DNA of 64,000 nt. It comes from Ganoderma boninense. Lineage: Eukaryota; Basidiomycota; Agaricomycetes; Polyporales; Polyporaceae. Of the stretch, positions 45,641 to 59,506 are shown in pieces; within the stretch, counting starts at the first letter, position 1, and each line of letters begins with the position of its first letter. The notes beneath the pieces are model-generated. The model had not been told where the DNA came from. It was given only the letters and a program-made list of their open reading frames with translations, and made no database searches. The translations under genes were made by a program, and so were the position numbers. The stretch lies in contig CM035311.1 in the NCBI GenBank assembly GCA_002900995.3, positions 2,542,001 to 2,606,000 of the forward strand, written 5' to 3'.

Positions 45641-47822
45641 TCAGTCTTCAAACAACGGCCGGAACGCCTGGAAGACATGAACATACTTCAGTTGACAGGG
45701 CGCATCTCGAACTAGAAATGAACATACCCTGGTACCCTCATTAGGATTTTGCGTCGGAGCCATCTCGAAATCATCATCATCTTCCACCAGCTCTAAGCTG
45801 TCCTTCTGCTGTCCATGCCCATGCTCCCCCGCCATGAAGTCCGCACGGTCCTCCATTCGCCAGTCCTCATCCGCATACTCCAGAGAAGGCGAAGGTTGTC
45901 GTGGCTGCAGCAGCTGGTCCCCATCGCCCCTCCCGTGACCCCCACCGAGTTCCGCATCCGCCTCGTCCATGTCTGCATCACCGTCTAGCATCATCGCGAG
46001 CTCCTCCGCCGACATGTGCTCGATCCCGAGCCCAGACTCGATGATCGCCGCCTGCGACGCGGCAGGGAGGTGTGATATCTGGGAGCTGGGCAGGAAGAGC
46101 GGCTCCTTTGCCTTCTGCAGCTCAGAAGACCTCCCATTGAGTGAGACGGGACTCCGCTGTGAGGTACGTGACGGCCCAGCCTGTGCATTCCCGGGGTCGA
46201 ACTCGTAGTCGTAGTCGTTGTAGTCACCGTACTGATTCTGGTCTTCGCCTTCCTCATCATACTCATGCTCCTGCTGCTCCCGTCGCTGTGCGGCGGTCAG
46301 GACGGCCCATGACGCCGGTGGCTCCGCCGTGGGCAATGGCGGCGGGTTCATCTCCCTCGCGATCGACTGCTTGTCCGTCCGGTGCACGACCTTCATCGGC
46401 TTCGTCGGCCGCTGTTCCCGAGGCCGTCTGCTCTCCTCTGCGACGCGCACGTTCCGCGGATTCCTGCCGTTGCCGTTGCCGCGGTTGTGGTTGCTGTCCT
46501 CCTCGAGCGGGCGTTTCCGCGGGTTGCGGGGCGCAGGATCAGCGGCCGCCTGGGAGTTCTGCTGGGAGCGAGAGAAAATCTGGCTGGTCGCGATGACGAA
46601 GAGCGTGTCGGCGTAGTCGGCGTCGACGGAGATGTAGAGCGGTTCGACCGGGTCAGTAAAGCGGAGGTTCAAGGAGACCTCGGATGCTTCTGCGAACGCG
46701 ATCGTAGCCTGCGAACCCCATGCACGGGCCAGGGTCAGCCTCGAGGGCCTAAGGACAAGAGACATAGGCGCATACATACATTGAACTCACGTAGATGGAA
46801 CGCGACGGTCATCGTCCCAGCTTGCAAGTCGTATGTATCGAACTCCATCGCACTGAGCGTGAGTTCCGTGATGAGCGACGGGCGGCCTGAGAACCGGAAC
46901 CGGAACGCCGATCAGTAGAGCTGTGGCGTAACATGAAGGAGACAAGAAGCACCTTTGCCGTCCGCACCGGACTCGAGACTCCGCAAGACGACTTGGTCCT
47001 CGTGAAAATTCCACACTAGCTGTGGATCGGATTTGCTGCCCTTGCTGAAGGGAAAATGCTCGAGCATACTCTTCATCGTTTTCGGGCCGACGGTGATTAC
47101 CGTCTCCAGCGAGGGATCCGGCATGCTGGGTGAGAGAGGGTCGGTCATGGGGTTGAGAGAGAGGCGGTGCGTCTTGACGATACCTGCAATGACAAACGCG
47201 GGGAGGAGTTCAGCACGCGCATATATGGAGACGCGAGAACAGGAGTGGGGATTGGAAAAGCGAGTTGGAGGGTGCTGGTGAGTAGAGTAGACGTGTACCA
47301 TGTTTGCAATGTAAACGCACGGTCAGTCTGCTCTCCAGCGAGTCATGCTCTTCGTCATCGTCCAACGAGATGGATTGACTGGGACCGTCCGTGATCACAA
47401 ACTCGCACTTCTCGCAAGCCTTCTCGTTCGTCTTGTGTTTCAGGATGGATAGGAGATGCTATATGCGCGTGAAACGTTTTGCATTTACGCATATTACTGC
47501 CTTTGTCGCGGACTCACTTTGGTCACAATCTGGCCAGCCACATTCGGCAACTCCTCGATCTCATCACCCATCGGACGCGACTCGACGCGATACCTGCTGA
47601 AAAACGACCGTGGGTACTTGAACCGCCCATACGCGGTCATGGCGCTGTTAGTTGAGGAGAGCGCGAATGTCTCCGAAGTGGCGACAATGACGAGGTCGTC
47701 GCCGAACTTGGAGAGGCATGAGAGGGCTCTAGTTAGATCTGATGAGCATGAGCGACGGGCATTGCAAAAGAGAGTACATGGGACGCACGCTTGAGGCCTG
47801 TAGAGTCCAATGTTGCTTGCAT
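45641..47822 (-). CDS. RAD9: RAD9 checkpoint clamp subunit
   Basis: Multi-exon gene; first exon 47789..47822 (MQATLDSTGLK). The second begins in the HLTRALSCLSKFGDDLVIV segment, the signature N-terminal PCNA-like strand of Rad9. Further family blocks are SAMTAYGRFKYPRSFFSRY, ESRLTVRLHCKHG, TVITVGPKTMKSMLEHFPF, RPSLITELTLSAMEFDTYD and EATIAFAEASEVSLNLRFTD, which opens the last PCNA-like strands. A disordered acidic tail follows and ends FRPLFED after a 66-bp final intron. Rad9 with Rad1 and Hus1 forms the 9-1-1 ring loaded at DNA damage; the tail is the usual phosphorylation platform for checkpoint signalling. Internal exon edges are approximate. Confidence 0.9.
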
Positions 47823-48338
47823 GTCGTCGCCTTGCAGCCAAGGAGGATAGTTTGTGTCGACTCGGACGTCGTCGAGGTCAAGGTCAAAGGAGTCTCGCTT
47901 AGACGCCTTCAGCTGGTCGCGTAAACGCGCGGGGGTACCTACGTCACGCGTCGCGACGCGTCGGGCAGACTTGAGGTTAAGGAACACGACAATTTGACAC
48001 GATAAGTAATTACTGCCTACAAATTCTTTACTCCTCACTTTGCAGAGTAACAGTACTGGTCCACGGACGATGACAATAAGAATGTTGCATTTAATCACGA
48101 TGAAGGAGGTACGTAGTAAGGACTATGAGATGTTCGCGCGATCTCCGTGGGGTATGTGATCTCTCGATGCCGATCGGTTCTCCTCCACCGTAGTTCGTTT
48201 GCCGACTACCCACGGTGCAAGCAGCCTTGCGCCATTGACACCTGTGACATGTCAAGTGCAAACCTCAGCGTCAGTTCCCTGCGTTCATCACCACGTTTAA
48301 CGCTAACCTGAGTACCGAGTACGCACCTCCGCGTCTCC
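47823..48338. other. Intergenic, RAD9 promoter side
   Basis: 5' flank of RAD9 and 3' flank of the F-box gene, both read leftwards. No feature recognised. Confidence 0.45.
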
Positions 48339-50090
48339 CTACCACATCGCGTAGGGGTCATCGAAGGGATCATAGTACATGTCTTCCTCAAACGGGTCGT
48401 ACTCTTCTTCATCGGAGTACTCTTCGTCTTCATCTTCCTCTTCGTCATGTTCCATATACTCCACCTCGTCCCACGTCACCTCCGGCACGACGCCCCGCAG
48501 ACGGTCGACGTCTTCTTCGAGGATATTCCGGCACTCCGTCATGTGGACCTCCTGCACGGGGTTTTCGTAGTTGCAGCGAAAGATCATGCAGTTAATGAGC
48601 CGGTCAAAATACTCCGCCCCCTCATCGTAGTCGACGCTCGCCAGGCGGACGTCGTAGAACTTCAGCACCTCCAGCTGCGGGAACATGATCGACTGCTCGC
48701 GGTTCCCTTCCTCGTGGCTCACGCTTGAGCACAGAACGTCGAGCATCGACTCCGAGGCATGGCGCAGGACAACGATCTGGCGGAGGTTCGCCATCGTGGT
48801 AAAGGTCTCCTCCCATTTCCACTCGGTGCAGGCGTCGACCACAAAGGTCTCGATGTTGAGGAACATCGGCCACTGCTCGAAAAGGCGCCGATGGCCGGTA
48901 CCGGAGGTTAGAACGCGAGAGGATAGCTCCAGGGTGAAAGACGCTGGTTCGACGATGTGGAAGCTGTCGGTGAAGGTGACGGTCGTGGCCCAGGCGCGGA
49001 GAGTGACGTCTGAGCTACTAGTACGGCGTTCTGCGAGTTCGACAGCACGCCACGGGCTGGAGCGACTGAGGGCAGCTTTGACACTGAGAATCAAGTTCTG
49101 AATGCCCGTCTCCTCGCGGCACACGAGGTGGAGCTGAATATCAGCTCCTGCAGATAGACGGCTAAGGAAGTTGGTGCAATCGATGATAGACCCAGTCAGG
49201 CGGATCTCGCGCAGGTGCGGAAATGCGATGACACAAGAAGGAGTGGGCGGATGCGCTGAGCTGGGTGAAATCGGTGGGATAGCGTTAGCCAGCTCAACCG
49301 TTTGCAGGCCTGACATCGATTTGAGGGCCGAGATAAATTGTTCGAAGGTGCCCATAGTGTCCCGGTAACTGGCCTGGATAACGACGAGGTTGGTGAGGGC
49401 CGAGCACAGAAGGGGATTGTCCCAGCGCACAACAAGCCGACGGATCTCGAGACACTGAAGGCGCGGGAACTGGCCATTGCATAGATTCTGTGGGATGCGA
49501 TCGGAGTCGTTCCTGGTATAATTGTCTCCACTGTCGGATAGCACCAACGTGTGCAGCGCATTTGCGGATTCTGTGAGTTTTGCGCAGAGTTCATACACGT
49601 GCGAACAGGGGCCACTGAGGAACAGCTCCCTCACACGATACATCTCCTCGGAAAAGATCGCCTCGAGAATACCTTTTCGGTCGGCGTTATACCCTAGATG
49701 GCTTGCAGCGACCAACAGAGGAGCCTTCTTAGAGCGCAAGAGGAGTTGTTCCGCAATGGATCGCTGGGTGACGGGAATGAACCCCCATAGGCGAGGTGTA
49801 CTGAGGGCAATCTCTCTCCAAGCATGGCAAACATGGGCAACCCGAACCCATTCCGGAACGGCGCGATGGCGGCTGTAGTATGTGGAGTATGTCTTGGGGT
49901 CCGTGTAGTTTCGGAAATAATCCTGGGCGAAGCAGACGAAAATCTCGGATAGGAGTTCACCAGGGAGACGTGAGATTGTTGTCATCGCGTTGAGGTGATG
50001 CTTGAGAATGACGATTGCATTGGTGTGATTCTCTATCTGATCTTCAATCTTCTTCCGTGCAATCACCATGTCAGGATCGAGAGGCGCCAT
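48339..50090 (-). CDS. F-box/leucine-rich-repeat-like protein
   Basis: 583-aa frame from MAPLDPDM to the stop at 48339. The frame continues upstream, but a CACTAG acceptor one base before this ATG suggests a leader intron, so this start is preferred. A helix (ARKKIEDQIENHTNAIVILK) leads into the F-box (TISRLPGELLSEIFVCFAQD, then WVRVAHVCHAWREIALSTPR). Leucine-rich segments follow (FPRLQCLEIRRLVV, FPHLREIRLTGSIID, FPQLEVLKFYDVRL). The C-terminus is an extreme acidic tail of about 45 residues from HDEEEDEDEEYSDEEEYD. Probably a substrate receptor of an SCF ligase; substrate unknown. Confidence 0.82.
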   Translation of the reverse strand: MAPLDPDMVIARKKIEDQIENHTNAIVILKHHLNAMTTISRLPGELLSEIFVCFAQDYFRNYTDPKTYSTYYSRHRAVPEWVRVAHVCHAWREIALSTPRLWGFIPVTQRSIAEQLLLRSKKAPLLVAASHLGYNADRKGILEAIFSEEMYRVRELFLSGPCSHVYELCAKLTESANALHTLVLSDSGDNYTRNDSDRIPQNLCNGQFPRLQCLEIRRLVVRWDNPLLCSALTNLVVIQASYRDTMGTFEQFISALKSMSGLQTVELANAIPPISPSSAHPPTPSCVIAFPHLREIRLTGSIIDCTNFLSRLSAGADIQLHLVCREETGIQNLILSVKAALSRSSPWRAVELAERRTSSSDVTLRAWATTVTFTDSFHIVEPASFTLELSSRVLTSGTGHRRLFEQWPMFLNIETFVVDACTEWKWEETFTTMANLRQIVVLRHASESMLDVLCSSVSHEEGNREQSIMFPQLEVLKFYDVRLASVDYDEGAEYFDRLINCMIFRCNYENPVQEVHMTECRNILEEDVDRLRGVVPEVTWDEVEYMEHDEEEDEDEEYSDEEEYDPFEEDMYYDPFDDPYAMW

Positions 50091-51400
50091 CCTAGTGAAG
50101 GCTGTGGTTGAGCTCGAGGAGCCTCTGGGACGGGGAATGCTTACCGTACGGCGTGGTTGAGATATGTGGCGGACATTTGGTGCAGAAATAATCTGGGAAA
50201 GTGCGTATGAGGTCAACAAGGGGAGAATGAACATGGGAAGTAACATGCTGCCTGGAACTGCCACACGTACATGTGCTTCAATTTGCGGATGGAACTTCAG
50301 GTGGACAAAATGCATACCAGGGTAGCACGCTAGCTTTCGATTTCAAGGAACTTCAACCCAGTACAATCCAAACGGAGGCCAATCAGCATTTTTATTTTCA
50401 AGATATGGTGTGAACAGGGACTTACAGAATCTGCTCAGGTTGAAGGTGCAAGGCTGAGAACTAAGTTCGAGTAAGAGGCTCGGAGAGAGCAACGCGGGCA
50501 AGCTACTTACAGTCGCGTTGTAGTTTAGCGCTTGTCTCCAAGCCCGGCCCGCGCGGCTTCCGCGGGTACTACGGGTGCAGATCCCAGGATGGCGCCCTGC
50601 AATTCGATACGACTTCTTCAAGCTGAGTTGTTTGGTGAGGCAACGAGCAAGAAAGCCAGAAAGAGAACGTCCGAATCGACAAGGATCTTGTCCAGTGCAT
50701 GATATGCTGAATTTAAAAGACAGTCTTTTTTGGGTGACACATTTAGCCGATTCCGCAGCCATTGGTCTGCATTACTGGGGTGAGGTAGAGTACGGAACAA
50801 GTTCAGATCAAATGCGATGATTCCTCAATAGACTGATGGTTTCGAGTAACGAGGGAATGAGTCGGAGCAAAACGACTGCACCCGTTCGTGCCGAGGGGAG
50901 GTTGGCGGTTGGTGATAACGGCTGCCACAATAGTCTGTCGGCGACATGTTCAAGGGAGGTTGAGGAGTGCCTAGGAAGTCTAATTTTCCCTTGCAATTCG
51001 ACTGATAGAGTGTTTGGCATGTCGACCAGTGTAAGTGTTCTTAAGTTGCACAAAGAAGCTGGTGGCTGGGCCCAGCTGAGACTGAACCAGTGTCCCTCGT
51101 AGTGCTTTCTAGATCAACAAGGTTCACCATATTGTGAATGAGGTGAGAGACTGGCGGTTGGAAAGTCTTGGACACAGTGAACCGAGGAGGTCGCAAAGTT
51201 TTCGTGAAGCCCCCGCGTCGGTTCGATTTCTGGCGTGCCTCTTTCTTCCAAGAGCAACTGCAACCCAGCTCCAATGCGAGATGCAGAAACGGTAGCTGAA
51301 ATCCAGGTCTATGAAGAGGATGTGCGACAGTACTAGTGGAGCAAAAGATAAGGTATAATCTTACAGTATAGTCCGTCCGTATATGGACTTCCTAATACAC
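50091..51400. other. Intergenic with a possible F-box/LRR relic
   Basis: Apart from promoter sequence of the F-box gene, the minus strand near 50808-51274 has two adjoining frames, reading SHLIHNMVNLVDLE and LRTLTLVDMPNTL. They look like leucine-rich segments of an F-box protein, with no F-box and no clear start. Best read as gene debris; confidence is low. Confidence 0.3.
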
Positions 51401-53747
51401 TTATCTTTCCGCGATGGTTTCAAGAGATTTGCTCCATTCCACCACCTTCGGGTGTGCATTGACCTAATGCACATGGACATGTTGAGAGCTCACTTCCATC
51501 GGACAATTCGAAGTGGACTTACCTTAGCAGGGTCAAAGTGAAGAACTTGGAGACCATCCAAGGAGGTAGCGCGGGACAAGGCGACGTATGCTTGACCCTT
51601 CTCAAACACTCTTGCGAGATCGACCTTTACGCGCTCAAGCGTTTGGCCCTGAGACTTGTGGATTGACATCGCCCACGATAAAATAAGAGGTAGCTGTATT
51701 GTGAAACCTGTTAGTGGTTCAGATCCCTCCATGCACCCAAATAACAGACTCGCCTGGACCCGACTGACTTGCACCTCTCCGCTGGGAAGCTCCACCTTCC
51801 AAGTGTCTGCAGCAACGACCATCGTTCGCCGTGCACCACCCGGCTGGAGGAACTCGACGACGGGAAGGAGGGTGCGCATACCCAAACTGGGCTTTGCATC
51901 TTTACCCTTGCTCACGGGCTTGCCGCCCAGGATATCGTCCTCGTTCTCGAGGGGCGCGGTGGGGTCGATGAAGCGGAGGACCTTGCCCATCGTACCGTTC
52001 ACGAGCGTGTCGTCGAGGTTCTTGATAAGCATCACTTGCGCTCCCTCCTTCAGGACGAGCCGCTTGGGCGCCATAAAATTACTGAGCATCTTATCGCGCT
52101 GTTGCTGGTCGATGATGCTCCCACCATCGGAGGCCGTGTATAGTTGCTCTTTGCCCGTGATGCCGCCCATGCGCACACCGTTGGAGCGTTCAACATCTTC
52201 CCGCCGTGGGAAGCTGTTGGGAAGGTCTATTGATAACTTGTGTCGAGGATGGGCGACAGGGGGAAAGTGCTTACAGTTCTGTTGCACCCAAGCCGTCCTC
52301 GTAGACGATGTCTCGCTCGAGGCGGCGGAATTTCGCGATGGATTCCTCGGACAGCCGTCCGAAGCGCATCTCGTTCAGCATGTCGACGAATTCAGGGTCG
52401 CGCTGACGGAAGACTTTCGTGAGATTGAAGGTCTTCTTGACCGTCTCTCGCCACATCTCAGCCTCGAACGCGAACTTGACGCCTTGACTGCCCTTAGTGA
52501 CAGGAGGCAACTGGAAGAAATCGCCTGTGACGACCACCTGTGATGACGATGGGCAGATGTCAAGGTGCAGTGTGTAAGGAGAAGTGGGTATATGCACCTG
52601 TATACCTCCAAAGGGTGCAAAATTTTTCCGAATCCGCGAGCCAATCTGGGCGAGTTTGTCGAAGAGGTCCCCGTCGACCATTGAAACTGGACACAAATAC
52701 GTCAGGTTGGTATTCATAGAAGGGTGTCTTGTGTATCTGACCTTCATCTATGATTAAGACCTTGGTACGCAGCCACCGGGCAGTGGCTTTCTTGTTCTTC
52801 TGAACCTTTGAGACGAGACCATCCAAAGAATCTGCACCTATGCCTATACCAGCGAAGGAGTGGATGGTAACGCCTCCGATGTTACATGCAGCGATACCTG
52901 TGACACTATGAATTTGAGTAGGAAGTGGGGGAAAAATGAGTAACGAACCTGTCGAGGCCGTAACAGCGACTGCATCATTCGCCGTTCTGAATTTCTTGCG
53001 CAAGGTCCTAATAATCTCCCGAAGCAAGACAGACTTGCCGGCACCTGTTGAGTAGTCCGATGTTAGTAAATGCGCCTTCTTTTCGCGCGCAAAATATGTA
53101 TGAAAAAATGACAAGACACAATCCCCAGAAAGAACGAATTGAACGCGAATGGCAGCAGGAGCAATATGCCAGGGCAATCTGAACTCGCACTCGTTCCCGC
53201 GTGTACCACAAAACTCACCAGCACTGCCCGTGTAAAAAAGGCTCAGCCCCGATTCCACCAACTTGAGTATATGCGTCTGTTCCTGGCTCAGAAAGACTGG
53301 TGCAGGCTTAGCGGCTGAGCCACTCTTCGACGCAACGACGAGGGTCTCGTTGGTATTCGTTTGACGAGCCTTGCCGAAGGCGCGCTGGGATGACGCGCTG
53401 GGATATGCTGGTCGTGCAGCCTGAGCAACAGCATGTGGTTTATCGTTCCACGATGCGGGCAACTGCCGTCGCTTGGCTGGGGGGTCCTGCGACGTCGAGG
53501 GGCGTTTCTGCGACCGCGAGGACGCTAGAACAGTCTCGGACGAGGAGACCTGAGCATTCAACGCGTCTTGAATGTCTTTGAGGCGTTGTTCGAGGCCAGA
53601 GAGCTTCTTGGGCGGAGTTGGCTGCCATGGAATCGTGTCTGGATCCGAGGACAGCGACTCCTGACTGGCAACTGGCTGCAGCGAGCTGGAGGAAAAGTCT
53701 CGCTTGATAGAACGAAGTCCAGACATGGGTTGTTTAGCCTTCGACAT
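51401..53747 (-). CDS. PIF1: PIF1-family 5'-3' DNA helicase
   Basis: About 620 aa over at least seven exons, starting [10 protein letters not shown]. The N-terminal 160 residues are disordered and basic. The Walker A motif is split by an intron (LFYTGSA / [11 protein letters not shown]). Motif Ic ([14 protein letters not shown]), Walker B (TKVLIIDE followed by [12 protein letters not shown]), motif III ([13 protein letters not shown]) and motifs V/VI ([32 protein letters not shown]) are all present. The final exon encodes [10 protein letters not shown] and a short end. Pif1 helicases unwind G-quadruplexes and forked DNA, maintain mitochondrial DNA and limit telomerase. No targeting peptide is evident from this start. 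Divergent from RRP45, only 216 bp apart. Confidence 0.93.
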
Positions 53748-53963
53748 GTCGTGTATGATTGGAACAATGAGGGAGAATGTCTTGAGGTCGCCGAGAGGAT
53801 GGTGGTAGAGACAGAGTCCGTGCTGGTGGTGTAAAACGGAGAGGGCTGTTGTTGGCCAATCATCGTGACGCGTTCGACACGTGATCGCGGTGTTCTTGAG
53901 CACAATATTTTGGCGCCGGAGGTTCCCCTCCCATTCAGCCCGCATACAGTCTGCTCATTCGCA

Positions 53964-55190
53964 ATGCCCCGACCACCATCGCCCTCAATACCAGAAAGAG
54001 ACTTCGTATTTGGTGCATTGAAGCAGTCACTGCGTCTAGATGGCCGCGCGATGCTTGAGATGCGTACGCCGATGCTGGCTTTCGGTCCAGAGCTCGGCTG
54101 GGTTGAATGTGCGATGGGCAAGACTAGGTGCGTACGCACACATAACATCTGGTTTAGTTTCTAAAAAGTGTTACAATAGGGTGCTTGCCCAGGTTGATGG
54201 CAAGATGGTAAAACCGCCGCCAGAACGGCCACTTGAAGGGATCATCTCGATCCACTCTGAGCTCTCCCCGATGGCCTCCAACGAGTACGAACCCGGCCGG
54301 TGGGTACGTGCACTCTTCGATCTTGCCCTTATGTCTTACCCATGTGCTGTGAATGGGATGCAGGCCCACAGAAGAGGAGGTCACCTTGACGCGGATGCTT
54401 GACAAGGTCCTTAGACGGAGCGATGCTATCGACAAGGAGAGCCTCTGCGTCCTTGCAGGACAGAGGGTAAGTCATCCTCAGCCTGGATCCGCCTCTCATT
54501 TTTCAGTTACGTCTAGGTGTGGCACATTCGCCTGACAATCCATGTACTGTCCGATGCCGGAAATATGGTCGACTGTGCATGTCTGGCGGGCATAGTAGCT
54601 CTCAAGCACTTTCGAAGACCAGAAGTCGAAGTCGAAGGAGACGAGGTCACGATAGTACGTTGCTCTTCCCATGCCTTCCAGACACTCCCCGCCACGCGCT
54701 TCCATCCTCCTACGCCTTTTCATGGGGCTCATCCGGAGTCTGGCCGAGCTGAGCAGATTCTGATCAATGCAAAGCACCTGATCATGGATGAGCCTAATAT
54801 TACTCGACCACATCATTTCTCTTTTTTGAACAATTTTATGCGTATCATGGTCGCTGAAAGTCCTGCTAGCATCATCCCTCCGAACGAGCCCCCGTCCCGC
54901 TTTCAATGCACCACACACCCTTCTGCCTCACCTTCGCCTTCTTCCAGGACACTCCTCCCCTTCTCGACCCCTCGCGCCTCGAGCAGACGCTCAGCACCGG
55001 CCTCCTCTCCGTGGCGCTCAACGCACAGAAGGAGCTGTGCGTAGTTCAGAAGGCTGGAGGCCTCCCTCTCGCGGCCGAAGAGGTGCTCGGTATCATGGAC
55101 ATCGCCGTCGTCAAGGCGCGCGAGCTCGACAAGCTCATTGAGGCGCGCTTGCTGGAAGACTGGAAGGGAAGAGTTGTCGAAATCCGGTAG
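53964..55190 (+). CDS. RRP45: Exosome complex subunit RRP45 (RNase PH-like)
   Basis: Model join(53964..54127,54180..54299,54364..54466,54517..54654,54870..55190), 281 aa. A non-catalytic ring subunit of the RNA exosome, which degrades and trims RNA in nucleus and cytoplasm. Family blocks: IPERDFVFGALKQSLRLDGR, GKMVKPPPERPLEGIISIHS, LTRMLDKVLRRSDAIDKESL, VWHIRLTIHVLSDAGN, CACLAGIVALKHFRRPEV, ERAPVPLSMHHTPFCLTFAF and a helical end. Intron 4 (54655-54869, 215 bp) is unusually long for this window but needed to join EVTI to HHPSER. Shares a short divergent promoter with PIF1. Confidence 0.95.
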
Positions 55191-56083
55191 CCGGCCTATC
55201 CCTCTACTTATCGGAACTTCAAGTACACTATGGTCCCGAGTAATGCATTGATCGCCATTTGGTTGCACTCTCGCTGACGCACACCGCGCGTGAATGCAAG
55301 GTCTCTCCTTAAGTTTGAAGGTGCTCTGAGGTAAGTCTCTGGTGTTCATGCTCCTCCATGTATCCTACCATTGAACCAAGGACACGCAGCCTGCAGGTCC
55401 TCGTACCCCCGCAACTCAAGTTTGTCTCGTGTCTTGGCTGACACATCCCACTATTTATCCTTTGTTCCGCCCACCGCCCATGCCGGCCACACATACAGTT
55501 GGTCTCCAAGGCTGCCGGGGACGTTATTCTTGGCAGCTGCCGAATGAGTTGCGTGGATGTTGCACAGCATTCAGGTCTGTACTACCTTTGTCTAGAACAC
55601 CTGTGTGCCTCGAAATATAATACATACGGACTTGATGCTCACCGTCGACCCATTGCTGGGGTATCTTCGACATAAACGAGGGGACTTCCAACGTCGTATT
55701 CGCTGCCTCTTCCTACTGAAGCCGGGTGGGGACAAGAGGACAAAAGCGGCATAAGAGAAAATGAAATCGATAACAGATTCAGACGCTGGTCGCCGTCGTG
55801 AGCAGCGACGCCAGGGCTGCGCGAGAGCCGTCAGTGGCCGACGACCGCTTTGAACCCATTTAGGCCGTCTACGCAGAGGCTTAGAGCAAAGCAGAAGGGG
55901 GGAAGAGGGCGAGATTGGAATTGATCACGATTGCTGGTGTGCGCTGTGGGCTGAGAGAAATCCGGACATAAGGCTCTGTTGTCGGCCACGACGAGCTCGC
56001 GCTCACATCCACCACTCCGCTCCTCCATCTTGCTCTCGAGCCCCGATCCCGCTGGGCCCATCATTTCGGATTACGTCCGCAAG
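55191..56083. other. Intergenic, RRP45 3' flank and STE20-like promoter
   Basis: Frames here are short. The last 100 bases before 56084 are an in-frame extension of the kinase gene without an ATG, so treated as leader. Confidence 0.45.
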
Positions 56084-58750
<2,667 letters not shown>

Positions 58751-59506
58751 AGCCCAAAATGACGGTCTGGCCCGCCCCCCAACCATAAACATAATAACCT
58801 TGCCGCTGTTACCCGGGGCCCAGCTTCGTCACCGCTCGCCGTTCGGCTTCCTTTTACCACGCCCATGTCATGCACCGATCTATCTATATCACTATCCGCT
58901 CGTTCCCATCTCTCCCTCCCTCTCGACTGATCCCAGCCAAGTCCTCGCTATTACTGTTCCATTCGGCCTCCTGGCAAACGCGTTCTGTCCGTCTCCGACC
59001 CGATTCCACCCCCTTCTCCGTTAAGTTTGCGCACAAGCCGGGATTGTTGTTGTCTCCCATAAGTACAAGTACAAATGTCTAGCTCTTCGTCGTCACTTCC
59101 GGATACGCGGTGTACCGGGGCGCAGTAGAATACCCCACGGTCTCTTTTCAAACTGTTTTGATTTTGGACGCGGATGGAGCAGGGCAAAGAAGGGCTACGG
59201 TACTCCACTCGCGCTGCTCACCAGGTTCTGCTCGTGGCGTTCGGGACCATCTGTCCGGCGGTAGCATGTACTCCGTCCTAGTGTATACCCGTGATGGTAA
59301 TACCTGTGTTGTCCATGTCGCGAAGGCGTGTACGGATTAGATGCAGTGACTGAATTAGTGTGTCGTTACGTATGTAATTGGGTAGGAAATACAGATTGTC
59401 GTGCTAGAGATGTCGTCATAGTGCAATGTGATGTGCGTGCAAACGTCCCGAACGTGAGATGATGTCGTTGATGGATACAGTAGATCATAGCATGTCTCTT
59501 TTGTTC
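58751..59506. other. Intergenic between convergent genes
   Basis: 3' flanks of the STE20-like kinase and TEL1. Nothing else recognised. Confidence 0.45.
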
